Positions 34,550 to 44,000 of a stretch of DNA of 64,000 nt are shown piece after piece (within the stretch, counting starts at the first letter, position 1; each line of letters starts with the position of its first letter). The position numbers were made by a program, and so were the translations under genes. The notes beneath the pieces are model-generated. The model was not told the origin of the DNA and searched no databases. It saw nothing but the letters and a program-made list of their open reading frames with translations. The stretch is from Gammaproteobacteria bacterium (GTDB taxonomy: Bacteria; Pseudomonadota; Gammaproteobacteria; Burkholderiales; Thiobacillaceae), in NCBI GenBank assembly GCA_018820765.1, contig JAHJNN010000018.1, positions 62,001 through 126,000 on the forward strand. The letters are read 5' to 3'.

Positions 34550-34996
34550 TTACTGGCCGCCTGCTGCAGCCTCTTGCTGTTGCGATGAAACCGCAGGCAG
34601 GACAACCGGATTACCGTCCACCCAGGCATTGGTGATCTTGAGCAAACGGCCCTTGATCATCACTCCCGTATCACCCTTCTTGCGTGTGCCCACGTCTTTT
34701 TCGTAGACAAACACTTCAGGGTAGATGTCACCCAGCTTGAACTGGATCATTACTTTCCGTTTCTCATCACCATGCGGCTTGAGTACCTCGATCGCTTTGA
34801 TCGCGTCCTGACCATAAACCCGCACATCGAATTTAGTCGACTCAGGTTTGATCGAGCCATCCTTGTTCCACTCACCACGGAGAGCGGAAATGGAGCAGGC
34901 GAGGAACGTTTCACCTTTGTTTGGCTTGACCATGCGAACACGGTTCAGGTAGCCAAGGCCGGTGACATGAAGATCGTAGAATTTTGATTCAGACAT
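34550..34996 (-). CDS. STY4534 family ICE replication protein (DUF3577)
   Basis: A 148-aa protein starting MSESKFYDLHVTGLGYLNRV, with ETFLACSISALRGEW and FDVRVYGQDA typical of DUF3577, named STY4534 after the SPI-7 member. It is thought to support ICE replication or maintenance and looks OB-fold-like. The C-terminus is a Q/A/G-rich tail. AAGGAGAGCATT-ATG sets the start. The family is a strong marker of SPI-7/PFGI-1-type elements. Confidence 0.9.
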   Translation of the reverse strand: MSESKFYDLHVTGLGYLNRVRMVKPNKGETFLACSISALRGEWNKDGSIKPESTKFDVRVYGQDAIKAIEVLKPHGDEKRKVMIQFKLGDIYPEVFVYEKDVGTRKKGDTGVMIKGRLLKITNAWVDGNPVVLPAVSSQQQEAAAGGQ

Positions 34997-35130
34997 AATG
35001 CTCTCCTTAAAAAATAAAAAAGAGGAGCACTTTCCCCAAAGGGAGCGTGGCTCCCCATGGGGTGGTTGAACAGCGATGGAATTCCAGATCCGAAGACCCG
35101 CCGTTTTCAGGAACTGAACGGCATTTATGC
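34997..35130 (-). promoter_or_regulatory. Repeated structured leader, class 2, 5'-truncated (STY4534)
   Basis: GCCGTT-CAG/CTG-AACGGC at 35100-35122 and GGGAGC/GCTCCC near the gene; this last stem has a G-C pair where copies at 25622 have T-A. The modules further upstream are missing: sequence similarity to other copies stops at about 35130, which may be the insertion point of the neighbouring defence operon. Confidence 0.75.
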
Positions 35131-35797
35131 GCGCCTTGCGGCAAAAAGCGGCTCCTTACGGGAGGCCAATCGGGCTGCATGAGCCAACAAAACAGGCTTT
35201 AGGTTGCCAATTTTCAGATGGTGTGTCAATACTTGGCCGGGGCGGCTTATCAGGCTCGAAAGCCTGGTCGCTAAAGAACCACCCATCCTTCAACGTCATG
35301 ACAATCGGTTATCTGGGGTTGTCCCGCCGTTCGCTAACTGTCCGCGAACTTCAGCTCTTCGGCCGAAGCGGAGGTGGCGCTCACTGCCCTGTGCGTCAGC
35401 GATACAGCTGTTTGCTTTCGTTGATCAGATCAGCAAATCGAACGTCAGCTTTTCTGGCCAACGAACGCGTGCTCTCGACCTGGAGGAGTCAGTCGTGAGG
35501 TAGATCGAAAGTATCCGTTTGTCGGCCTCAGCAGCCACTGGGAGTCCCCGCAAGTAACGTCTGCTTCGCAAACACTAAGTGGACACTTCGGCGGCACCGA
35601 TACTATTCAGCCAGGCCCGGCTGACTGAGCGCTGACAGTGCGTCCATCGGGCTACGCACCCTCACACCTCCAACGAGACCTTGCACCCCAACGCACGGTT
35701 TGCGACAGCATAAATCCGTTTGCTGGCGCCTCGACATAGCGTCCAGCAGCGGGCCTCAGCCAAGCTACACTACGTCCAGAGCACCAACCGCCAAGGA
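35131..35797. other. Non-coding junction between the ICE block and the defence operon
   Basis: No gene with a ribosome site or recognisable product. A plus-strand frame at 35127-35498 shows no family resemblance and starts inside the leader. The stretch lies between the end of the six-gene operon and the truncated leader and probably contains an insertion boundary. Confidence 0.45.
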
Positions 35798-37750
35798 TCA
35801 CGCGATCGGATCAAGTTCGATCAACAGACGAGGCACTTGCGCCGGTGTGACGGGATTGGGAAAGACTGCGGCGGCGCCGAAGTCAATCGACAGCTTGGTC
35901 GGCCAATCCGTCTTTTTCACCATCATGCCATTCTCTTCCTTCTCATACAGCACGCCCAGTTGCAGCACGCCTTTTTTCGATTGCTTACAGAAGAAACGGA
36001 AGTCTGCATCGGCCTTGATCCATTCGCTCAGCTGCTTCGAGATGTCGAGGACATCTTTCGGTAGTTCGTCCTGCAATTGATCAAGCCACTCAACCAACCG
36101 CTTCTTGACCTCCGCCGATAGCAAGATCGCGACCTGCCCCCCAGTCATCGGCCTGAGCACGGCCGTCACGGTCCTGTTGTCAAACGACTTTGCCAGCGCG
36201 ACCTGCTCCACCTTCGAGCCAAAAATACGCAAACGCACTGCGCCAAAAACCAGACCATACCCAGGCTTGACCGGCACACCGATTCGTCCGAGCTTGTTCA
36301 ATGCATTGTGCTGAACCTCGAGAGCGTATATCTCGTTCAAGCGGCCAACGTAGCGGTAGCCTTGCTCCTTTTTCAGCTTCGCCTGCTCAATCGTGATCAG
36401 GTTCACCTCATTCCACTCTACCTGATAGTACGTTCCTCCATCGAGGCGGATGAGCGTACTTCCCTTGTCGTCGAGTTGATGCAAGGTGGCTCGCATCAGT
36501 TCCGCCTCCGTGTTGACAACCTCAGTGCCGCAGCCCTCCGCACATAGGACCTGCCCATTCGTGATCTTCTTCTGCAGCAGGTCGCAGGTTTGACTGAGAA
36601 CCAGGCGAAATCTCGACAGGTCAACCTTCTTTCCGACCTTGCCTACAAAGATGTCTCCGAATCGCAGCTCTCGCGAGCCTGTGGTCACCTTGTGGCGCTG
36701 GCCGGCTGCGGTTCGAACCGTAGAGGCCTCACAGAAGAGCTGGGGAATGCACTGTGTAGGCTCCAAGTGCCCGAGCAGCACACGATGGTTCTCAGGCGGC
36801 AACTGGCCGGATGCGTCCGCAAACGTCACGCTCTCCTGCAGTTTGACGGTGAGGGCCTGTCCGAGTATCCAGCCTAGGTAGTCGCTGAGCGGTTCCCCTT
36901 CATGAATCAGGTGCCCGACATGCAGCGCGGCGAGATCTTGGAGTTCCATGCTGTCAATGTCACCGGCTAGTGATGCGCATGCAGTTTGAAGAGCGTCGCG
37001 CAGTGCCACATGAACCCGCCGGTAGCTCTCCAGCTCCTCGACCTCCGCGGTGAAGCCGTCGATGCGAAGCCCTAACTCTTGCAATACCGAGATCTTGCGA
37101 ATGAAGTGGAAATAGCCGCCATGCAGGCCTACGGCCTTTCTGAACGCCTCCGCATGGCCCTTAGCAACAGTGGGGCGACTCGAAACCAGCACGATCAACG
37201 GCAGCCCTCTTTCGGAGCCGGCTGCGCGTTGGACAAGACCCTTCAAAAACTGCGTGCTCTCGTCGACCTTCACCTCCATGTCGGCCGGCGTGTCGGGCGT
37301 GAGCACGTAGTCGATAACAACGAGGCTCGCATCCGCTGGAACCGCGTTCAGATCAGGCAAAGCTCCGAAGCGCACGAGCTCCCAAGCCTGCGCTGCGAGC
37401 GTCGTCTCGACCTGCTCGAGAGGAAGCCTCAACGGCGCCACTACAGCGACAAGGTCAGCAAGGCCCTCGTCCAGGAGCCTCTGACTTTCCGGGCATTCAC
37501 CTCTACGATCCCAAAGCTCCAAGGTGCGCTGGGTACTGGCGAGCAGGGGATCGAAGTAGTTCCGCGCTGATGCGCCACCGTTGAGGCCAAAGGTCGCGTC
37601 GAACCACCCCTTTGCTGCGGGCACATTCCTCAAGAACCTTCTCAGAGGCGGCAGGCTTTGCCTCAAGTCCCCTGGCGACGGTCGGAGATACGCATCGTCA
37701 ATCAGCACGGCCTTGCGGCGATTGACCTCAGCAACTGCTTCGACATTCAT
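35798..37750 (-). CDS. Receiver-like protein of the six-gene operon (REC fused to a large uncharacterised domain)
   Basis: 650 aa. The N-terminal region looks like a two-component receiver with a long insert: KAVLIDDAYLRP (D18, D19), then about 120 residues later LVVIDYVL (D147, candidate phospho-acceptor) and LPLIVLVSSRP (S190/S191). The remaining about 420 residues match nothing I recognise; Cys-rich QTCDLL and LCAEGCGTE occur near residues 390-410. It follows the GHKL/kinase gene by 24 bp, so it is the likely partner. Effector activity, if any, would be in the C-terminal part. Confidence 0.75.
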   Translation of the reverse strand: MNVEAVAEVNRRKAVLIDDAYLRPSPGDLRQSLPPLRRFLRNVPAAKGWFDATFGLNGGASARNYFDPLLASTQRTLELWDRRGECPESQRLLDEGLADLVAVVAPLRLPLEQVETTLAAQAWELVRFGALPDLNAVPADASLVVIDYVLTPDTPADMEVKVDESTQFLKGLVQRAAGSERGLPLIVLVSSRPTVAKGHAEAFRKAVGLHGGYFHFIRKISVLQELGLRIDGFTAEVEELESYRRVHVALRDALQTACASLAGDIDSMELQDLAALHVGHLIHEGEPLSDYLGWILGQALTVKLQESVTFADASGQLPPENHRVLLGHLEPTQCIPQLFCEASTVRTAAGQRHKVTTGSRELRFGDIFVGKVGKKVDLSRFRLVLSQTCDLLQKKITNGQVLCAEGCGTEVVNTEAELMRATLHQLDDKGSTLIRLDGGTYYQVEWNEVNLITIEQAKLKKEQGYRYVGRLNEIYALEVQHNALNKLGRIGVPVKPGYGLVFGAVRLRIFGSKVEQVALAKSFDNRTVTAVLRPMTGGQVAILLSAEVKKRLVEWLDQLQDELPKDVLDISKQLSEWIKADADFRFFCKQSKKGVLQLGVLYEKEENGMMVKKTDWPTKLSIDFGAAAVFPNPVTPAQVPRLLIELDPIA

Positions 37751-37774
37751 TGTTTTCTACTCCCTCTGCGTGCC

Positions 37775-40195
37775 TTATGGCATCTCGAACTTGAATCCTG
37801 GAACTGTTCCCTCGGCTGTTCTCTCAAGCAGTGACAAGGTGATCTCGTTTTCCTTGCACAAACTTTTGACGATGTAGAGGCCTATGCCCCGGCCCGATGG
37901 CTTCTTGCTGAAGAAAGGCTCAAAGATCTTCTCTCGATCGGCCCACTCGATCCCGGGCCCGTTGTCTCGGAACGTTATAGTTTGCGCACCGGCATTGACT
38001 TCGATCTCGATCAACGCCTCGAATGACTCATCACCGTCCACGCGCCTCATCGCTCGATGGTGGGTCAGCCAATAGACGGAGTTCACGATCAGGTTCTCGA
38101 AAATCTGATACATCTGACCCACGATCACCTTGGACACCAAGTGCTTGTCCTGCGGTAGGAACTTGAGGCGCACCTCAATGGAATGCCGATCGAACTGCTG
38201 CTCGTGTGCGTCCAAGAGCGTCTGCAGAACTTCGACGACGTCGGTTTCCTCCTTGCGTTGGCGCCCAGGTGTACTCACCGGGTCCAGGATCCGCAGGCGC
38301 TTGTCCAGCGTCTGAAGCTGGCGCGCAAGGGACTTCAGACCTGGCGGCAATGCGTTGCCGCTCATCTTTTGCAAGTCCTGCAAGGTCGCGCCGGTGACTC
38401 GATTCAGTTCATGGATCACGAACTCCAACAGCATGCCAACGCCGGCCAAGTGGAGGTAGAGCTCCGCCTGGCCCGCCTGCTTCTTCAATGTCTTCTTCGC
38501 CGCGGCCCAAGCTGCTTCAAGCTCCTCGACATAACCACGAAGGTCGGCAACCGTCTGGTGCTCTTCTGGTACTCGTTTGGCCAGTTCTCGCAACTTGACC
38601 TTGGCATCTTTCGCGTGCTCGGTCACCTGCTTTTCGATCTCACGCACAGTGGTGAGCGATTGACGCGCCATTCGCTCTTCGTGCTTCGTCACGAGGGCAC
38701 CCAACTCCTTCCAGATGACGTACTGCATGCACTGGATGAGTGCACGCTTCTCAGGCGTGTCGCAAAGTCCCTGGCGATTGGTCTGATCGCGTAGCTCGCG
38801 ATTTCCCAGCGATGTAATGCGCACGTACCCCACGAATTGGCCGCGGTTCAGCTTGAAAGACTTCCGACGTAGCGCCCTCTGGTCCAGTTCAAGCCAGTCG
38901 TCGTCAGGGGCTGCATAGGGATACACGCGGTACCCATCACGGTAGACAAGCAAGCCGCCGGCCCATTGCTCGAGCCAGCCTTTAAACTTGTCATACTGAT
39001 CACCGAACTCTTGCCGAGCTCGCTGCCGATTGAACCAGTACCCCTCGGCCTTGAACGGCCCCAGCGTATCGATGCCCGCGAATCGCGACGCATCGTTGAT
39101 GATGCCTCCGGCGGCGGCGTACTCAATGGAAGCTAGAAGGCTGTAGAGGCCGTCTCCCGATGCGGCGATGTCCTTCTCATCGATGACGTCGATTGCTTCT
39201 GTGGCGTCTGGCGGCTTGGGCAAGCGGAACTTCGCCGTGCCGCTTAGGGCGGCTTGCTCACGCAGATCCTCTGTATCGCGTGGGTTCATCTTCTTGTAGG
39301 TGAACGACATTTCGAAGTGGCCGTGCCACTTGTTGAGCCATTCGGTGTCGAGTTCTTCGACAGCCGCCACATCGTTGCCATTGAATGAGAGCTTGATGTC
39401 GAGGACCGCTCCAGTGGTTTCGAATGGATCCTGAAGCTTGGAGAACTCCGCGCGCGCAAGTGATGTGAGCCTGGAAAGCGACCAATCGCTCTGAAGGTCA
39501 CTGATCCGAATGAGCGTACCCATTTCGCTGGTCCGCTTCGGCTCACCATGTTTCGGCTCCGCGGCAAACTGATCGAGATCCATGTCTGGATTGTCACGAA
39601 GCTTCGACCAGTCGATGTCCAAGGTTGCCCATTTACGATCGTCCTCGGTGCCAGTGATCACCTCAGTGACCATTCCCAGGCGCATCGCGGAGAGCCGTCC
39701 AATGCCCTTTTCACCCAGCAGCCTTCCGGCACTTCCGAGGCGTTGGCGCTCATGAGCACGATTGGGAGTACCGACCGTCAGAAACTTGGTCTGCAGGTCC
39801 TTGATCGACATCCCGCAGCCCCAGTCCTCCACTTCGATGAAGGTGAACTCGCGGTAGAACTCCTCTGCGGCAACCTCAGCCTCGTTGAGGCCGAGACCAT
39901 TGAGGCGGTTGACGAACGTCCCGCGAAGCTCGTCGGACGCGGTACTCTCGAAATAGCGTCGGGTTGCATCCTCAAGCCACTCCCGCCGCAGACGTGTTTC
40001 TGCCGGTAAGGAGGCTAACTTTGATTGCAGTACTCGATAGCCGGATGCGGTCAGAGCCACGTTGACGCGGATATCGACGCTTTCGCTTCCTGCATCCACT
40101 GAGTTCTTGATTAGCTCGTAGAGGGCGATGCCGTCGGAACTGATGAGCTCAGCCCCAAGCTCCAGAAGTACTCTTGCTTTGATGTTAAAGGTCAT
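37775..40195 (-). CDS. Dual GHKL ATPase / histidine-kinase-like protein
   Basis: 806 aa with two ATP-binding modules. The first is Hsp90/MutL/MORC-like: YELIKNSVDA (E27, N31, D34), EDWGCGM (D124, G126, G128) and LGEKGIGRLS (G161-G166). Residues about 505-580 form a coiled coil. Then comes a histidine-kinase core: H-box FVIHELNRV (H595), N-box FENLIVNS (N701, N705), G1 DNGPGI (D744-I749) and G2 GRGIGL (768-773). No membrane segment is seen, so it is a cytoplasmic sensor. It probably phosphorylates or otherwise signals to the receiver-like protein. Confidence 0.85.
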   Translation of the reverse strand: MTFNIKARVLLELGAELISSDGIALYELIKNSVDAGSESVDIRVNVALTASGYRVLQSKLASLPAETRLRREWLEDATRRYFESTASDELRGTFVNRLNGLGLNEAEVAAEEFYREFTFIEVEDWGCGMSIKDLQTKFLTVGTPNRAHERQRLGSAGRLLGEKGIGRLSAMRLGMVTEVITGTEDDRKWATLDIDWSKLRDNPDMDLDQFAAEPKHGEPKRTSEMGTLIRISDLQSDWSLSRLTSLARAEFSKLQDPFETTGAVLDIKLSFNGNDVAAVEELDTEWLNKWHGHFEMSFTYKKMNPRDTEDLREQAALSGTAKFRLPKPPDATEAIDVIDEKDIAASGDGLYSLLASIEYAAAGGIINDASRFAGIDTLGPFKAEGYWFNRQRARQEFGDQYDKFKGWLEQWAGGLLVYRDGYRVYPYAAPDDDWLELDQRALRRKSFKLNRGQFVGYVRITSLGNRELRDQTNRQGLCDTPEKRALIQCMQYVIWKELGALVTKHEERMARQSLTTVREIEKQVTEHAKDAKVKLRELAKRVPEEHQTVADLRGYVEELEAAWAAAKKTLKKQAGQAELYLHLAGVGMLLEFVIHELNRVTGATLQDLQKMSGNALPPGLKSLARQLQTLDKRLRILDPVSTPGRQRKEETDVVEVLQTLLDAHEQQFDRHSIEVRLKFLPQDKHLVSKVIVGQMYQIFENLIVNSVYWLTHHRAMRRVDGDESFEALIEIEVNAGAQTITFRDNGPGIEWADREKIFEPFFSKKPSGRGIGLYIVKSLCKENEITLSLLERTAEGTVPGFKFEMP

Positions 40196-40201
40196 GATTC
40201 C

Positions 40202-41029
40202 TCACAGGGAGCAGACGATGCAGCCCTGGTCATCATCTTCTTCGGGCTCTTCAGACGTTTCTGCTCTAGAGAATACTTCAAGCAATGTGGCATTTTCCCG
40301 TCTGTGTATTTGTCGTTCTATTCGAATGACATGTTCTCGCTTGATCTGCTCCATCCTTTCAGGCTTCTCTAGTGCCAGGAGACTTTCGCCTTGGCTCCAC
40401 GTAAAGAAGTTGCCGGTCTTCTCGTACGGACGCTCGTATTCCTTGGCTTTTTCGTACAAATCCGGATACGTTTCCTTAAGGCGCACCCACTCGATTTTTT
40501 GCTGATAGAAGCAGAAGTAGCATCCCGATCGTGTTCGCCCCCACTTTGTATATGGAGGCATCCCAACGCCTGATGTGCGCAAGATTTCTTCAATATCGCG
40601 CAACACCAGGCCATCTTCTTTGAATGGGTAGACTGCCTTGATGTTTGGCTTATGGCTGATGTAACCACTGCGATTTTCTTCCGCCCGCAGCCCCACATAG
40701 TTGATGACTTCTTCGTCACCGCAATACTGCTCGAAGGGCTTCAGCTTCAAAGCACGTGTGCACCAACGGCGGTGATTGGATGGGATCATCCCTCCATACA
40801 TCTCATACCAGTGGTCAAAGCCTACGTCAGCATTGAGGCGAACAACTTCTTTACCTAGATAGCTGGCGATGCGATCCAGGTATTCGTAGGTTTCAGGCAA
40901 CTCTTTGAGGGTGTCGCTGAAGATATATTCCATTTCTGGCACGCGGTCGCGCAAATAGATCGCGAGCGCAGCGCTGTCCTTGCCGCCCGACAAGCTCAAG
41001 ATGTGACGGACGCGCTTCTCTTCAGCCAT
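40202..41029 (-). CDS. PAPS-reductase-family (DndC-like) PP-loop enzyme
   Basis: 275 aa. PP-loop LSLSGGKDSA (residues 11-20) binds ATP for adenylation. C90 (RRWCTRALK), C103, C170 and C173 (GCYFC) form a four-cysteine set like the Fe-S cluster ligands of DndC-type proteins; a C-terminal CIVC adds two more. In phosphorothioation systems such an enzyme adenylates DNA or moves sulfur. No DndA, B, D or E or Ssp partner is present, so the chemistry here is open. It overlaps the ATPase gene by 8 nt. Confidence 0.88.
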   Translation of the reverse strand: MAEEKRVRHILSLSGGKDSAALAIYLRDRVPEMEYIFSDTLKELPETYEYLDRIASYLGKEVVRLNADVGFDHWYEMYGGMIPSNHRRWCTRALKLKPFEQYCGDEEVINYVGLRAEENRSGYISHKPNIKAVYPFKEDGLVLRDIEEILRTSGVGMPPYTKWGRTRSGCYFCFYQQKIEWVRLKETYPDLYEKAKEYERPYEKTGNFFTWSQGESLLALEKPERMEQIKREHVIRIERQIHRRENATLLEVFSRAETSEEPEEDDDQGCIVCSL

Positions 41030-44000
41030 GACGAGCTTCCTCCACTGGGTTCTTGTTCACTTCTGTCTGCAAGTCCAACAATGCTTGGGCCAGGGCTGCG
41101 ACTGCGAGTTGAGTATTGCCTTGCGTGGTCTCGGCAACAAGGGCAAGAACGTTTTTTGCAATCGCCGTAGATGACTCATTGGTTGCAACAAACACGGAGG
41201 ACTCTTCGCCCCCCGCCATTGTCAAGGTGAGGCCAACAAAGCGATCAGCGGCGCGTGGGGCTGTGCCTCTTCGCATTACGACCCGCATCCAGCGTTGGTA
41301 TTTCCCACAAAGCTCAGTCAATCCCCCTTGGAATTTGCTCAGTGTGTCGTCAATCCAGGAGTCTAGCGGGCGCTGCACGATAAGACTGCCAACTGAATCA
41401 AGCCATTTTTCATCGGTGAGCACAAGGTCCGTACAGCGCAAGATAAAGCTCTTCAGTTTTGCATCTGCGAGCTTGGAACCTTCCTTCGTGCACTCGGCTT
41501 GGAGCTGGTTACGGACGCGACTTAACGGGCCGCTAATGCTGAAGCCTTGGCCCAATTCCGCGGCGACGTCGTCTTGCAGCCTGCGGTAAGCCATGCCCAG
41601 ATCTGTTAAAGCATTCGTTAGCCAAACTACAAAGGCATCCTTCGACTTCGATTCAAGATGCGCCCGGCACAGCGTTTGCGTAAGCAACTCTATTGGGTCC
41701 GTGGCTTTGCCCAATATCGAGCGAACAAGGGCGGCATCCTTGCTGATACGTTGTGTCTGTTTGGTGAAGTCGGGCAACCTGGTGAACCAACGGATTAGTC
41801 CTCGCGCTATCTCCAGATAGGTAACGTCTTTTTCAAGGGCGCAGCCAATTGCCGAGAGCGCGGCTCGGTAATCTGCAAGTAGCTTTTTGCTCTCGTCCGC
41901 GTCTAAGAGTTCTCGCATGGTGAAGCTCTGCGGGTTCTTAAACATCCGTTGGAGGTGTTCGGCCGTGAGTTCGAGAACCAAGGTCCCGCGTTCAAAGACG
42001 GCACATCGAGAACGGTTGACGAGTAAGTAAAGTGCAACCCAGATGCCTGCTGGTGCTGACCTGACGCCGAGTGGCGGGGCAGCAAGCACTTCAAGTACTT
42101 GTGCAAAGCTCTGTGGCTCCATGGCGCGGAGTTGGTGTGAGATCGCCAGCCACACGTCAGTAATGTCGGAAGGGCTGGACGAGGTCGGGGCATGAAGAGA
42201 CCACCGTCCGTCGGTTTCCTGCCAAATGCCTGTGTTGCGCAGAAGCGAGGCGTGAATCAGTCGCTCTGGGGGATATTCAGTATCGCCGCAGATTTTGCGT
42301 GTTGGGTCGCCGCTCAAAATCACGTCAAACATCCGCTGCCTTGCCAAGACAATTGCCGACGCAGGTCTGTCTTTGTTGATCAGCTCGTTCACAATACGCG
42401 GTGTCTGATGATAGACCTGGTCAAACAGCCAAGAGGCCAGCTGACTTGCATTCATGAACATGCTGCCTGGAATGGCTTTGCCAATGTGCCAGTAAGTTGG
42501 GCCGGGATGCTCTTTAGAAGGCATCAAAGCAGACGTCACCAAGCGCTCGACAGCCTCGCTGGCCTCCTGCAGACGGCCCTCCACATACCGAGTTGTCCAA
42601 GGGTCCAAATGCTTGCTGTTGATCTCTCGCAAAACGGTTTGCCAGATCGCAAACTCGGCGAGTGCTGCACGACCTTCGGTTGATAAGGCAAGGCAGGCAC
42701 TGACACTAAGTACATCTTGCTCTTGGGGCAGACGCAGGTAGGCCTTCGTTTCTGCCTCAGATCCTTTTGTCACCAGCACAAGCTTGAGCCAGCCATCGGG
42801 CCCTGCCCCCTCTGATTTTTCTGCTGGGCTATGAGGCCAAGCCTCCGGTGTACCCACCTGGATGCCTAGTGTCCGAATGGTACCGGTTACATCGTAGTGC
42901 CGGTTGGCGACCACGAGACGCTGGGATAGCGCCTTGGAAATCCCGCTAACAATCAAGTCACCCTCGTTCGCACGAGCAGCCTCCTCATAGAGTGCCTCAA
43001 TATTGACTGCATCGGGCACGGCCAGGCTGTACTCGGCCTGCTTGCGGCGCTTAATAAGGACACCTTGCTCTACCAGCCGAGCAAGTGCTGTGGTGACCGA
43101 CGTTATCTCGTTTGTGTCCAGCGCGTATGCGATCACTTCAACCGTTGCGGGCACATTGATGCCTGACTGGACTAACTCCAGGACTGCCAAGGTCTTCAAT
43201 GCAGCCGAGGCTATGGCATCTTGTGCCACACGCGCGACTGCTGCTACTGCAAATTCCCAACGACGCTCTGCGCCAAGGTCTCTGAAGCGCAAACCATACC
43301 CGTCAGCGAGGAAATCGTAGAGATCAGTCAGCTGATACCAGGATCCCAGAGTATGGCGCTGAGAAAAATCGCGCAGTCCTTTTGGCTCATTCCCCTTTAG
43401 GAACGCATGAAAAGATCGCTCACTCTGACCGTATCGTTTCGAGACTGTTGCCAGTGCCGCCAACGTGAGTGGATGCAGCGGGTAGAGACCTTCTGCACGA
43501 TCAAAGAGCTTCTTGTCTGTGACAGACGGTGGTCGCAAAATGCCGAGTGCTAACGCTTGCGCGTAGATCGCCTTGCTTTCCGCGACTAGTGTCTTGTTCT
43601 TGAGCAAGACTGGCTTGACGCCTAATGCATGTTTGGCAAAATACGCGTAGCGCTCGATCGGCTCGTCAAAAGGCACCTCCTCAAAACGAGCGGCTACCTT
43701 ATGCCATTCATCGTTCAGAGCACGGCCGACACCCGCCGCGTAGCTGGCGAAATGCTGGTGCAACATGGCAACAACGACCAGCTTGTCATCGTTGGCTTTG
43801 CAAGCATGCTCGGCCACTTGTTGTAGTGCGATCAGGTCGCCTTGTTCAGGGTAAAGCGCTGCGTGTTCAACGAACTTACCGACTTCGTCAATCAACAGAG
43901 TCAAACCTTGATAGCCCTTTTCAACGACGGCAGTGGCGAAATGCTCAGCCAGCTCCCCAGCCGCAGCATTGATGGGAAGGCCCTTATAGGTTCCCTTAGT

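Noticed and set aside
22794-35130. A CRISPR array as explanation for the repeated leaders
   Set aside because: The repeats are 130-280 bp apart from genes of different size, each precedes a gene start, and there are no unique spacers of constant length.
35127-35498. A 123-codon plus-strand gene in the junction
   Set aside because: It begins inside the truncated leader, has no ribosome site, and its product resembles nothing.
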